A stretch of DNA of 64,000 nt. Source: an uncultured Alphaproteobacteria bacterium (GTDB lineage Bacteria > Pseudomonadota > Alphaproteobacteria > RF32 > CAG-239). The notes beneath the pieces were generated by a model. It ran no database searches, had not been told where the DNA came from, and saw nothing but the letters and a program-made list of their open reading frames with translations. Where the stretch lies: positions 31,528 to 95,527 of the forward strand of contig CALXWH010000005.1 of the NCBI GenBank assembly GCA_944392315.1, written 5' to 3'. The position numbers and the translations under genes are program-made. Positions 36,492 to 45,142 of the stretch are shown in pieces. Each line of letters starts with the position of its first letter. Within the stretch, counting starts at the first letter, position 1.

Positions 36492-37559
36492 TTATTTCCG
36501 ACTATAAAGTTCTATGTTGTTATGAATGGTCTTGAGGTAGTTTTGCGCACGAGACAGATAATACCCTAAATATAATAAATGATTGGCTTCAAAGGTGTCT
36601 TGGGGTGAAGCATTTTTGACAGAGAGAGGATTTAATTCTGAGGCAGCTCTTAAAAAGCTTAAAGCAGATGTTAAGTTTTCGTATTGTCCGGTTTCTACGA
36701 TAATATCCTGATAATCTTTGGCTAATCCTTCCAGAATATAATAGATGGTGTAGATGTACCCTTCGGTTTGGTAAAATACATCGTCCGCTCTGAAATCTAA
36801 TATCTCTGAATTATGCTCCAAAACGTGTTGATGCAGAGCATTCAGGCGACGGTCAATCAAATTTTCAGTACCGCTTAAAATGTATAGAAACTCATGAATT
36901 CCGGTGGCTTTGTTGTTGTTTTCAGAGGTGGCAAAGTCAGATAATTTGGCGATGGCTTTGCGGTATTGTTTGGCAGAACCCGGAGCTAATTTGTCGTCGG
37001 CTGTTTGTGAAAATAACCAGATGTCGGCGGGATAATCTAAAAGCTCCCCTGCTTCTTTGAGGTTATTGTCAGTGTGATAGCCGGCAAGGCGTTTGATTAA
37101 ATATTTGGCACTTTCTTTTGCGCCTAGTTGAAAATTAGGCAGATTATCCAAAACAGCCGCAGGGAAAATTATCGGCAGAGCCGGTGTCCAGGGTGTGTCA
37201 TCAATTTGTGATTTCAGAATATGGCTTAAGGCTTCTGTGGTGTGGCGAGGAGATTCTTGTGTCGTCTGTAGTGTATAATCTAGTTGGTTGTTGATAGTGG
37301 AGCTGACTGTGGCTCCGAGACCATAGTAAATCATTAAAAAGCCCAAAATTCCAAAAGTAAAGGTACGCCATCTTTCGCTAAATATTGCTAAAAAGTTTAA
37401 AATAGTGTTTTTGTGTTTACGTTTGTTCTTTTCTTTGGGATCTTTGTTTTTTTTGTGAATGGTAATGATGGAGTTTTTTAGGTATACATAAATGTAGACG
37501 CATTTACCAACTAATCGTTTTAACTGGATTTTTAATTTGGTTAAAAGCGCTCCTGTCAT
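36492..37559 (-). CDS. DUF2333 family membrane protein
   Basis: A 355-residue protein with a basic cytosolic N-terminus (about 1-55), one helix (about 65-85, FTFGILGFLMIYYGLG) and a large extracytoplasmic domain. The domain includes DDTPWTPALPIIFPAAVLDNLPNFQ, LLDYPADIWLFSQTAD and LDFRADDVFYQTEGYIY, matching the DUF2333 family found in Alphaproteobacteria. Function unknown. It overlaps murJ by four bases in ATGA, so the two are translationally coupled, and a cell-envelope role is likely from context. Confidence 0.85.
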   Translation of the reverse strand: MTGALLTKLKIQLKRLVGKCVYIYVYLKNSIITIHKKNKDPKEKNKRKHKNTILNFLAIFSERWRTFTFGILGFLMIYYGLGATVSSTINNQLDYTLQTTQESPRHTTEALSHILKSQIDDTPWTPALPIIFPAAVLDNLPNFQLGAKESAKYLIKRLAGYHTDNNLKEAGELLDYPADIWLFSQTADDKLAPGSAKQYRKAIAKLSDFATSENNNKATGIHEFLYILSGTENLIDRRLNALHQHVLEHNSEILDFRADDVFYQTEGYIYTIYYILEGLAKDYQDIIVETGQYENLTSALSFLRAASELNPLSVKNASPQDTFEANHLLYLGYYLSRAQNYLKTIHNNIELYSRK

Positions 37560-39127
37560 GCTTTTTTTCTCCTTGAAATCAGATTTTGGATAATTGTCGT
37601 TATATCCAAGATACCTCTTATTTTAGCGCCGGTTAAAAAAGTTGCAAGTCCTATTATGCCAATAATTCCCAGTTTAAGTATCAGCATCCATATGTTATGC
37701 TCCGGATAGAGGGTGTTTAATAGGTATTGGGTTGCGTAGACGAATATTCCCATAATCGCGGTACACAAGATAATGTCTAAAATCTTTTTCTTGAGCTCTT
37801 GTGAAAAAGACCAGTATCCTCTCTTTTTTAGACCGTGTATATATTGATACAATGAAACAAATGCTGCAGCAGATGTGGCGGTGGCAATGCCGATGTGGCC
37901 AAAAGGTTTCATCAAGGCCAGATTTAAAATCAGGTTGGTGATGAAAACGACAACGCTATATTTGACGGGGGTGGTGGTATCTCCACGAGCAAAGAAGTTC
38001 GGCATCAGAGCTTTTACCATGACGTAACAAGGTAAACCTACGGCATATGCTTTTAGTGCAAGAGCGGTCTTATATGTATCTGAAGCGGTAAAACGTCCGT
38101 GTTCAAACAGCAATTCTATGATTGAATCGGCTAGGCAAACGAATAGCACGGCGGCTGGTAAAGACATGATTAACCCATAAATGATGGCTTTGTCTTGAAC
38201 GTTGGCGGCTTCGCTTGTTTCGCCGGCTTTTAATTTTTTGGATAATAATGGCAACAAAGCCACGCTTATGGCTGCGCCGATAACGCCTAAAGGAAGTTGT
38301 TGCAGGCGGTTAGCATAGTATAACCACGAAACAGCTCCGCCTGAAACTAGGGATACGAGAATCGTATCTACAACCATGTTGATTTGATAAATTCCGGCGC
38401 CGACCACACCGGGGGCAATCCGTTTAAACAGCGTGCGGATTTCTTTATCTTTTAATAAGGTGATGATGTGAAAATCAGGTTTAATTTTGACGCTGTCTTT
38501 GTTTAAGAAATATTTGAGCCAGAGAACTTCTATCATTCCGGTTATTGTGATGCTCCAAGCCATTCCGTATACGGGCATATCCAAAAGCACAATAGAGGCA
38601 AGTCCGGCTATTATCATCCCGACGTTTAAGATTATCGGGGCGGCGGCAGGGGCTGCAAAGCGGTCAAAGGAATTTAGTATTCCTGCTTGAAACGATACAA
38701 TGGATATAAACAGTAAAAAAGGAAAAGTGATACGGCATAAGTCTATGGTTAGGGCAACTTTTTCCGGATTTTCCATAAAACCAGGTGCCAGAATCGTTAC
38801 AACCCAGGGCATGCATAGTTCAAAGATAATGGTAAAAAGAATGAGGAAAAAAGTCAGCAAAGAAATAGCCTTGGCGGCAAATTCTACAGATTTATCGCGT
38901 CCGGAGGCAACAAGTTTTGAAGAAAATAGGGGCACAAAAGCAGATGTGAAGGCGCCTTCTGCGAATAGGCTTCGGAATAAATTTGGTAATTTGAAGGCAA
39001 CCAAAAAAGCATCGGATACCATGCCGGCTCCCAGAAAACTCGCGATAACCATATCTCGTAAAAAACCGGTTAAACGGCTTACCATGGTAAATCCGCCGAA
39101 TGTTGCTATTGATTTAATAAATGACAT
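37556..39127 (-). CDS. murJ: Lipid II flippase MurJ (MviN)
   Basis: This 523-residue protein with about 14 membrane helices moves lipid II across the inner membrane for peptidoglycan synthesis. Family blocks are ATFGGFTMVSRLTGFLRDMVIASFLG at the N-terminus, DAFLVAFKLPNLFRSLFAEGAFTSAFVP, LDMPVYGMAWSITITG and LPNFFARGDTTTPVKYS. The charged residues in the first helices are those known to matter in MurJ. It is the first gene of a seven-gene run on this strand (murJ, DUF2333, nfu, bax-like, gloB, kinase, infA). Confidence 0.95.
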   Translation of the reverse strand: MSFIKSIATFGGFTMVSRLTGFLRDMVIASFLGAGMVSDAFLVAFKLPNLFRSLFAEGAFTSAFVPLFSSKLVASGRDKSVEFAAKAISLLTFFLILFTIIFELCMPWVVTILAPGFMENPEKVALTIDLCRITFPFLLFISIVSFQAGILNSFDRFAAPAAAPIILNVGMIIAGLASIVLLDMPVYGMAWSITITGMIEVLWLKYFLNKDSVKIKPDFHIITLLKDKEIRTLFKRIAPGVVGAGIYQINMVVDTILVSLVSGGAVSWLYYANRLQQLPLGVIGAAISVALLPLLSKKLKAGETSEAANVQDKAIIYGLIMSLPAAVLFVCLADSIIELLFEHGRFTASDTYKTALALKAYAVGLPCYVMVKALMPNFFARGDTTTPVKYSVVVFITNLILNLALMKPFGHIGIATATSAAAFVSLYQYIHGLKKRGYWSFSQELKKKILDIILCTAIMGIFVYATQYLLNTLYPEHNIWMLILKLGIIGIIGLATFLTGAKIRGILDITTIIQNLISRRKKA

Positions 39128-39303
39128 TTGTGTGGGTTCCTGTTAAAAAAGTTTCGTTTCTTAAGGAGAGTTTAACTTTAAATCTGTTAATAAAGGGCAA
39201 ATAAAAGCTGTGTTTAGAGAGGATTTTTTCCTTGAGGATTTAAAAGACTTTGCTGTTTTTTGTAAAAACAACAGGTTGTCTTTTGTGAAACTGGAGTTTG
39301 AAG

Positions 39304-40278
39304 ATGAATAAAGTGTTGACCAAAGCTGTTGAAAAACCGGATATTTCTATCATCGTTTCGGTGTATAATGAAGAGGACAGTTTGGATATTTTCTTTAAAA
39401 CCATTCGTCAGACGATGGAGCAAAAAACAGAATATCATTACGAAATTATTTGCGTTGATGATGGTTCAACAGATGATACATTTTCGTTGCTCCAGAAATA
39501 TGCTCAAGAAGATTTTAGAATTAAGGTGATTAAATTCTCTCGCAATTTTGGTAAAGAATACGGACTTATGGCCGGGCTTAAATATTGTTCCGGAAGAGCG
39601 GCGGTTCCGATAGATGTGGATTTGCAAGATCCGCCGGAGTTGATTTTGCAATTTATTGAAAAATGGGAAGAAGGCTATGATATGGTGTATGGAATCCGTA
39701 ATGATCGCGCCAGTGATACATGGCTTAAACGGTGGACGGCTAAGCTCTTTTATAAAACATATAATTTGATGACGCGTTCGCCTATTCCTTATAATGCCGG
39801 TGATTATAGACTGATTGACCGCAAAATTATTGATACAATTTTGGAATTGCCGGAGCGTAATATTTTTATGAAGGGCATTTTCGGTTGGACCGGTTTTAAG
39901 TCTTGCGGGATTAAATATGTTCGGCAAAAAAGAGTGGCCGGTGTCAGTAAATGGAATTATTGGAAATTGTGGAACTTTGCGCTTGATGGAATTACCGCAT
40001 CCACAACTTTGCCGCTGCGCATATGGACATATTTGGGTTCTATGCTGTCATTTTTAGGGTTGCTTTATGCTTTATACATTATTATTCGGACAATAACTTA
40101 TGGCGCGGATGTACCGGGGTATGCTTCGCTGTTGGTCTTTATTTTGTTGGTTGGCGGTGTGCAGATGATTATTTTGGGTATTCTCGGAGAATATATCGGT
40201 AGAATTTTCATTGAAGTTAAACATCGGCCGCTTTATATTGTGGAAAAAGAGGTCAATATCAGCAATGACAAAAAATAA
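39304..40278 (+). CDS. GtrB-type polyprenyl-phosphate glycosyltransferase (second copy)
   Basis: A 324-residue GT2 enzyme with the same layout as the gene at 27206: ISIIVSVYNEEDSLDIF, CVDDGSTDDTF, the metal motif DVDLQDP, NAGDYRLIDRK and two C-terminal helices, closing with ILGEYIGRIFIEVKHRPLYIV. It should transfer a sugar to undecaprenyl phosphate on the cytosolic face. A TTG at 39298 overlaps the region of the ribosome-binding site GGAG (39293-39296), so the ATG at 39304 is chosen. The next gene overlaps its 3' end by 14 bases. It has no GtrII partner beside it, so it may serve the cluster at 25-31 kb or another pathway. Confidence 0.9.
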   Translation: MNKVLTKAVEKPDISIIVSVYNEEDSLDIFFKTIRQTMEQKTEYHYEIICVDDGSTDDTFSLLQKYAQEDFRIKVIKFSRNFGKEYGLMAGLKYCSGRAAVPIDVDLQDPPELILQFIEKWEEGYDMVYGIRNDRASDTWLKRWTAKLFYKTYNLMTRSPIPYNAGDYRLIDRKIIDTILELPERNIFMKGIFGWTGFKSCGIKYVRQKRVAGVSKWNYWKLWNFALDGITASTTLPLRIWTYLGSMLSFLGLLYALYIIIRTITYGADVPGYASLLVFILLVGGVQMIILGILGEYIGRIFIEVKHRPLYIVEKEVNISNDKK

Positions 40279-41530
40279 GTTCCTATCCTTTTTTTCACGA
40301 AAAATGATGATTACCATTGCTTTTGGTTTATCCAGTGGGTTGCCCTTGGCTTTGGTTTTTGGAACACTCTCTTTGTGGCTTAAAGATTATCATATTGCAT
40401 ATCGGACAATTGGCGCTTTTTCTTTGCTGAGGTTGCCTTATTCTTTTAAATGGTTGTGGGCGCCGTTGGTGGAGACAGTTAAAATTCCTATACTCTCGCG
40501 CTTGGGAAAGAGAAGAAGTTGGGCGATTTTTTCACAGTTAGGGTTGTTTTTTGCGATTGTTTGGCTGTCTTTCTTATCTCCTCATGAGAGTATTTTGATG
40601 ATGGCCATGGCGGCGTTTTGCGTGAGCTTGTTTTCTGCAACGCAGGATATTGTTTTGGATGCGTTTCGTGTTGAGTTGTTTCAACAAAATCAAGAAAAAG
40701 AAATTGACGGGGCAACGATGTATGTTTTGGGCTACCGAATCGGAAATGTTATCTCGGGTGCCGGGGCTATAGGCTTAGCTGCTGTTTTGACTTGGAATGA
40801 AGTTTATTTTATTAACGCTTTGATTTTGTTGATAGGCATGGCTGCCGTGTTATGGGCGAAGGAGCCTCAAACGGTTGAAACTAAAGAAGTAAAGCGCGAA
40901 AAAAATGTTTTTACATATGCGGTGATAGAACCTCTTCGGTTGTTTATGGAAAGGCCTTATTGGTTGGCCGCTTTGGTGGTTGTTTTTTGCTATCGTTTGA
41001 GTGATTCGTACTTTGCACCGATGGCGTATCCGTTTTATGATGATTTGGGTTTCACAAAGGCTGAAATTGCTTATATTTCTAAGTTATACGGCATGGGGGC
41101 AACGATTATCGGCGGTTTGCTCGGAGGATATTTCTTAACAAAGGTCGGATTGTTGAGAGGTTTGTTAATCTTTGCTTTTGTGCAAGGTCTGACAACGGCG
41201 CTTTATATTCCGCTTTATTATATCGGGCACGATGTGTGGTTTTTGATGTTGACGATTTCTCTTGAAAATCTTTCTTCCGGTATGGCGACAACGGCGATTA
41301 TTGCCTTTATGTCGGTCTTATGTCATAAAGGACATACGGCAACGCAATATGCTCTATTGTCATCTTTGCCGGGGTTTGCTCGTGATATTTTTGCTTCTAC
41401 TTCCGGGTGGGTCTTAGACCAAACGTCTTGGCCGGAATTTTTTGTGGTTAGTGCCTTGTTGACACTTCCCGGGGCTGTTTTTTGTTGGTTCTTATATCGG
41501 AAAAAGCCTGCTTATTTAATTGGGGCTTGA
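40265..41530 (+). CDS. ampG: AmpG-like MFS permease (probable muropeptide importer)
   Basis: A 421-residue protein with about 12 helices. SSGLPLALVFGTLSLWLKD, PYSFKWLWAPLVE, LGKRRSWAIFSQ and FSATQDIVLDAFRVE are the conserved blocks of AmpG, which imports anhydromuropeptides for cell-wall recycling. The ATG at 40265 is chosen because the upstream frame runs inside the preceding gene. It overlaps gtrB by 14 bases. MurQ, another recycling enzyme, is in the same window at 62.9 kb, which supports a recycling role. Some family members transport acetyl-CoA or siderophores, so the substrate is inferred. Confidence 0.8.
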   Translation: MTKNKFLSFFSRKMMITIAFGLSSGLPLALVFGTLSLWLKDYHIAYRTIGAFSLLRLPYSFKWLWAPLVETVKIPILSRLGKRRSWAIFSQLGLFFAIVWLSFLSPHESILMMAMAAFCVSLFSATQDIVLDAFRVELFQQNQEKEIDGATMYVLGYRIGNVISGAGAIGLAAVLTWNEVYFINALILLIGMAAVLWAKEPQTVETKEVKREKNVFTYAVIEPLRLFMERPYWLAALVVVFCYRLSDSYFAPMAYPFYDDLGFTKAEIAYISKLYGMGATIIGGLLGGYFLTKVGLLRGLLIFAFVQGLTTALYIPLYYIGHDVWFLMLTISLENLSSGMATTAIIAFMSVLCHKGHTATQYALLSSLPGFARDIFASTSGWVLDQTSWPEFFVVSALLTLPGAVFCWFLYRKKPAYLIGA

Positions 41531-41587
41531 GTTTTTGGATAAATTAGTGTATCATAGTTTCAGTTTTTTAATGAGGATTGGAACTTT

Positions 41588-42922
41588 ATGGAGCATTCTG
41601 ACGATATAGATACCGAAAACTTTAGCGGAGTTCGTCCGGGGAGTGTGGCAAAATTGTCTGCAGAGGATGAAACATCCGATGTTTCTTCTGCTGTTGTTGA
41701 TGTTCAGAATGCTGAAGTTAAGCCAGTTGTTTCTGAAGTAAAAGAAAAGCCTGTTTCTCCACGTATGGAAAAGTTGCGTGCCTATTATGCTCAATTAGGT
41801 CAGGTGCGCGAAATGATGGAGCAAGAGTTGGAAGCAACTCTTTCCGGGCACGTGGTTGAAGGTGAAGTTGAGGCAAAACTCTATGAATTTAGCCACTCGT
41901 GGCACTCTATTGCAGATGAAATCAGTAAATATGATGATTTAAACGGTCGGCGGAAAAATTTGGCCGACGGAGAATATCATGTGGGCCAAAATATGGTTGG
42001 AATGGATTTTTCTGGTCAGGATTTGTCTCATGCCGATTTTTCTGCGGCAAATTTGCAAGATGCCAACTTTAAAGGCGCAACTTTATCCGGTACAGACTTT
42101 ACCGGAGCCGATTTATCCGGAGCCGATTTATCCGGAGCCGATTTAAGCGACTCTATTTTTGCCGGAGCTAAGTTAAGAGGTACTAACTTTACCGGTGCTA
42201 ACATGGAAGGTGTTATCCTTCGGGATGCCGATATTGAAGATGCCATCTTAATTGATATCCGTATGGATGAGTTGGCTATTGAGGAATTGCAGGCTTTGGT
42301 GGAGTATTTGGCAATTTATTATCCGCATAAGCTGAATTTACGGCGCATCAATCTATCGTTGCTTGATTTGACAAGAATTGACTTGCGGCAAGTTAATTTG
42401 CGCGGCGTTGATTTTACGGGGCTTGATTTTACGGGCGTTAATATTATGGAGCTGGATTTGAGTGAGTGTATTATTACACCTCAACAAATTGCTCAGGCTT
42501 TGGGACGTGTGCCCAGTGCGGATGAATTGAAGAAAATTTTAGCCCCTAAAAATAGAAAGAAAGCTAAACGTTTTTATATAGATTTTACGGAATTTTTAAG
42601 TAACGGACATTTTACGGGGTGGATTGATTTAACAAAAAATAGCATTAGTACCGATCAGCTGGTTAAGGCTTTTTTGAAGATGAAAAATGTTATTGCCAAG
42701 AAACCCGAAGAAAAAGACGAAGTGATTTTTGAAAAGGCTAAAGAATTTCATGCACAGCGCCTTGAGGAAGAGCGTAAGGCTTATAATGAAGAACAGCGCA
42801 AAAATATTGAAGAACGTAAACAAAAAATGCTTGAAGAACAGCAGCAGGGACGCGAAAAAGCAAATTCTAATGAAAAATATGTTCCGATTAACGTTAATCT
42901 CGGACGGGGAAGCCGCGAGTAG
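41588..42922 (+). CDS. Pentapeptide-repeat protein with charged helical tail
   Basis: A 444-residue cytosolic protein. Residues 1-130 are acidic and helical. Two pentapeptide blocks follow: residues of about 138-220 with A(D/N)LxG-type repeats (DFSGQDLSHADFSAANL...), and about 255-300 with LNLRRINLSLLDLTRIDLRQVNLRGVDF. They are separated by a helical insert. Such repeats form a right-handed quadrilateral beta-helix, and in some families this mimics DNA. The last 110 residues are Lys/Glu-rich and predicted to be coiled coil. The coding DNA includes three identical 15-base repeats. No catalytic domain is visible. It is a single gene with ribosome-binding site AGGATTGGAA. Confidence 0.82.
   Translation: MEHSDDIDTENFSGVRPGSVAKLSAEDETSDVSSAVVDVQNAEVKPVVSEVKEKPVSPRMEKLRAYYAQLGQVREMMEQELEATLSGHVVEGEVEAKLYEFSHSWHSIADEISKYDDLNGRRKNLADGEYHVGQNMVGMDFSGQDLSHADFSAANLQDANFKGATLSGTDFTGADLSGADLSGADLSDSIFAGAKLRGTNFTGANMEGVILRDADIEDAILIDIRMDELAIEELQALVEYLAIYYPHKLNLRRINLSLLDLTRIDLRQVNLRGVDFTGLDFTGVNIMELDLSECIITPQQIAQALGRVPSADELKKILAPKNRKKAKRFYIDFTEFLSNGHFTGWIDLTKNSISTDQLVKAFLKMKNVIAKKPEEKDEVIFEKAKEFHAQRLEEERKAYNEEQRKNIEERKQKMLEEQQQGREKANSNEKYVPINVNLGRGSRE
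42102..42146 (+). repeat. Three tandem 15-bp repeats coding for Ser-Gly-Ala-Asp-Leu
   Basis: CCGGAGCCGATTTAT occurs at 42102-42116 and 42117-42131, and once more at 42132-42146 with only the last base changed. Each copy encodes one pentapeptide, in frame with the protein repeats. Near-perfect DNA identity suggests recent slippage. Confidence 0.9.
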
Positions 42923-42999
42923 TTCTTTATAAATTTTAACGGAATTTAAAGCATATAAAACCTATAAATATGCATATGCTATTTTATGGGAGATGTGCG

Positions 43000-43590
43000 A
43001 TGTGGCGTAAACTTTTTTTGATGTTGTTTTCGGTTAGTGCTCCGCTCAGTGTGCAGGGGGCTGAAATTAAACAGTTACCACAACCGGACAAAAGCTCGGA
43101 ATTGATGCAGTTGATTGATAATCGTCATTCATCCAGAGAATATTCCAATAAGGATATCAGTGAACAGACCTTGAGCGATTTGTTGTGGGCCTCATTTGGT
43201 ATCAATAAAAAAGGAACAAGAACGGTTCCAACGGCAATGAATGAACAGAATTTGAAAGTATTTGTGGTATATCAAAATTCTATTTGGTCATACGATGCTA
43301 AGGCCAATTCATTGGTGAAGGTTAGCGATGAAGAAATCAGCAAATATATTGCTAAGCAGGATTTTGTAAAAGACGCTCCGCTTAATTTGATTTATACCGG
43401 TAGTGATAAAAATTATTCTTCATTTCATGCCGGAGCGGCTGCGCAAAATGTTTATTTGTATGCCACAAGCAAGGGCTTAAATACTATTGTGCGTGCGTAT
43501 ATTGATAAAGATGAGTTGAAGGATAAATTACATCTTAACAGAGATGAATTTGTGATTATGAATCAGGTTATCGGTTATCCAAAAGGTTAG
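43000..43590 (+). CDS. Exported nitroreductase-family protein (SagB-like)
   Basis: A 196-residue protein with a signal peptide (about 1-20, ending VQGA) and one nitroreductase fold domain: RHSSREYSNKDISEQTLSDLLWASFGIN at the front (FMN contacts), TVPTAMNEQNLKVFVVYQ, HAGAAAQNVYLYATSKGL and NQVIGYPKG at the end. This resembles the SagB-type or small NAD(P)H-FMN family. GGGAGA favours the ATG at 43000 over an ATG ten codons earlier. The signal has no twin-arginine motif, so flavin would have to be added outside, which is unusual. It is followed directly by tRNA-Ser. Confidence 0.85.
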   Translation: MWRKLFLMLFSVSAPLSVQGAEIKQLPQPDKSSELMQLIDNRHSSREYSNKDISEQTLSDLLWASFGINKKGTRTVPTAMNEQNLKVFVVYQNSIWSYDAKANSLVKVSDEEISKYIAKQDFVKDAPLNLIYTGSDKNYSSFHAGAAAQNVYLYATSKGLNTIVRAYIDKDELKDKLHLNRDEFVIMNQVIGYPKG

Positions 43591-43636
43591 TTGATATTGA
43601 GGTGTCGGGCGGTTTTGATAAAAATAAAAAAAGTTC

Positions 43637-43663
43637 TTGCAAAATCTTAAAAAACGTTATACA
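43637..43663 (+). promoter_or_regulatory. Predicted promoter of tRNA-Ser
   Basis: TTGCAA (43637-43642) and TATACA (43658-43663) are separated by 15 bases. TTCTTG (43634-43639) with an 18-base spacer is an alternative. The -10 element ends 11 bases before the mature tRNA. Confidence 0.45.
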
Positions 43664-43674
43664 TATCCCGACAC

Positions 43675-43765
<91 letters not shown>

Positions 43766-43774
43766 TTTTGATTT

Positions 43775-43803
43775 AAAAGACGCTTGAAAATAGCGTCTTT
43801 TTT
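43775..43803 (+). terminator. Terminator of tRNA-Ser
   Basis: AAAAGACGCT pairs with AGCGTCTTTT (10 bp) across TGAAAAT, and the T run continues to 43803. Confidence 0.9.
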
Positions 43804-43952
43804 CGTTAAGAGAAGAAAAAGTTATTTTTTTTATGAAAATTTTCTGAACTTTTATCAAAAATCTTCGTTTATAGTTATGTGGGTTTTAACAGATTTTAAG
43901 TTTTTAGATTTAAGAATACGTGGTAGAGATATTGTTTATTTAGGTTGGAAAA

Positions 43953-45140
43953 ATGAAAACATTTGCAAAGTTTATTCAAAATCGTAAGAAATTGTTTTTA
44001 TTGGCAATCATATTTGTCGGTGTTGTTGGATATTATTGGATACATGCGGGAGATGATGAAATTTCTTATATCACGGAGCCGGTTAAAAGGCAAAATGTGC
44101 AAAAGGTGGTTAATGCAACCGGTGAAGTGAGAGCAATTGAATTGGTTACAGTTGGTGCTCAGGTTTCCGGTAAAATTGAAAAACTCTATGTTTCAATGGG
44201 ACAAAATGTTAAAAAAGGTGATTTAATCGCAGAAATTGATTCTACCACGCAACAAAATGAAGTGGATATCAATAAGGCCAGATTAGAAAGTTATAAGGCT
44301 CAGTTGAATGCGGCAGAGGTTTCTTTAAAAATAGCTGATAAACAATATAAACGTACGCAGACATTGAAAGCTAAAAAAGCGGCGTCTGATGAAGATTTGG
44401 AAAATGCTCAGGATACTTTTGAAACAGCTAAATCTAAAGTGACGGAGTTGCAATCTTCTATTAAAGAGACGGAAATTTCGTTAAGTACGGCAGAGACAAA
44501 TTTGGGCTATACCAAAATTACGGCGCCACTGGATGGTACGATTGTTTCTATTCCCGTCAAAGAGGGACAAACCATTAATGCGGCGATGGATACACCGGCT
44601 ATTGTTCAAATTGCAGATTTGTCTCAAATGGAAATTTTAATAGAAATATCTGAAGGCGATATCAGTAATATTAAACCGGGGGTTAAAGTTACATATTCTA
44701 TTTTGGCGGATTTGAATGATGTGCATGAAACAACGCTCAAATCTATTGATCCGGGATTAACTCTTTTAACAAACAATGAATATACCGAAGTGGTAGAATC
44801 CAGTGAAGCGATTTATTATTACGGGAGATTGGTTGTTCCGAATGATGAGAGAAAATTAAGAATTGGTATGACAACTCAAAATGTGATTTATGTTGAAAAT
44901 GCTGATAATGTTTTGACTATTCCGGTTACAGCCTTGAAAACCGATGGTACTCAAAAATATGTGGATGTGCTTACAGCAGAGGGGGTTAAAAAACGGACTG
45001 TTATTACCGGTGTGTCAGATGGTTTGAGGGTTGAAATTAAAGAAGGTGTGTCGGAAGGTGATGAAGTTGTTTTGGCTTATATGTCATCATCGGAAATATC
45101 TTCAAAACTTTCTAATATGAGAGGCAGAAGAGGGTTTTAA
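43953..45140 (+). CDS. macA: MacA-like periplasmic adaptor of an ABC efflux pump
   Basis: A 395-residue membrane-fusion protein. An N-terminal helix (about 14-31) anchors it, followed by a lipoyl-type half (VVNATGEVRAIELVTVGAQVSGKIEKLYVSMGQNVKKGDLIAEID), a coiled-coil hairpin (about 95-175), the second lipoyl half (LGYTKITAPLDGTIVSIPVKEGQTI) and beta-barrel domains. It should link the inner-membrane ABC protein downstream (MacB-like) to the outer-membrane channel encoded third. The next gene starts two bases after its stop. TTGGAAAA precedes the ATG. Confidence 0.9.
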   Translation: MKTFAKFIQNRKKLFLLAIIFVGVVGYYWIHAGDDEISYITEPVKRQNVQKVVNATGEVRAIELVTVGAQVSGKIEKLYVSMGQNVKKGDLIAEIDSTTQQNEVDINKARLESYKAQLNAAEVSLKIADKQYKRTQTLKAKKAASDEDLENAQDTFETAKSKVTELQSSIKETEISLSTAETNLGYTKITAPLDGTIVSIPVKEGQTINAAMDTPAIVQIADLSQMEILIEISEGDISNIKPGVKVTYSILADLNDVHETTLKSIDPGLTLLTNNEYTEVVESSEAIYYYGRLVVPNDERKLRIGMTTQNVIYVENADNVLTIPVTALKTDGTQKYVDVLTAEGVKKRTVITGVSDGLRVEIKEGVSEGDEVVLAYMSSSEISSKLSNMRGRRGF

Positions 45141-45142
45141 GC

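Noticed and set aside
42005..42240. Repetitive DNA resembling a CRISPR array
   Set aside because: The repeats are in-frame pentapeptide codons without spacers. No cas gene is present anywhere in the window.
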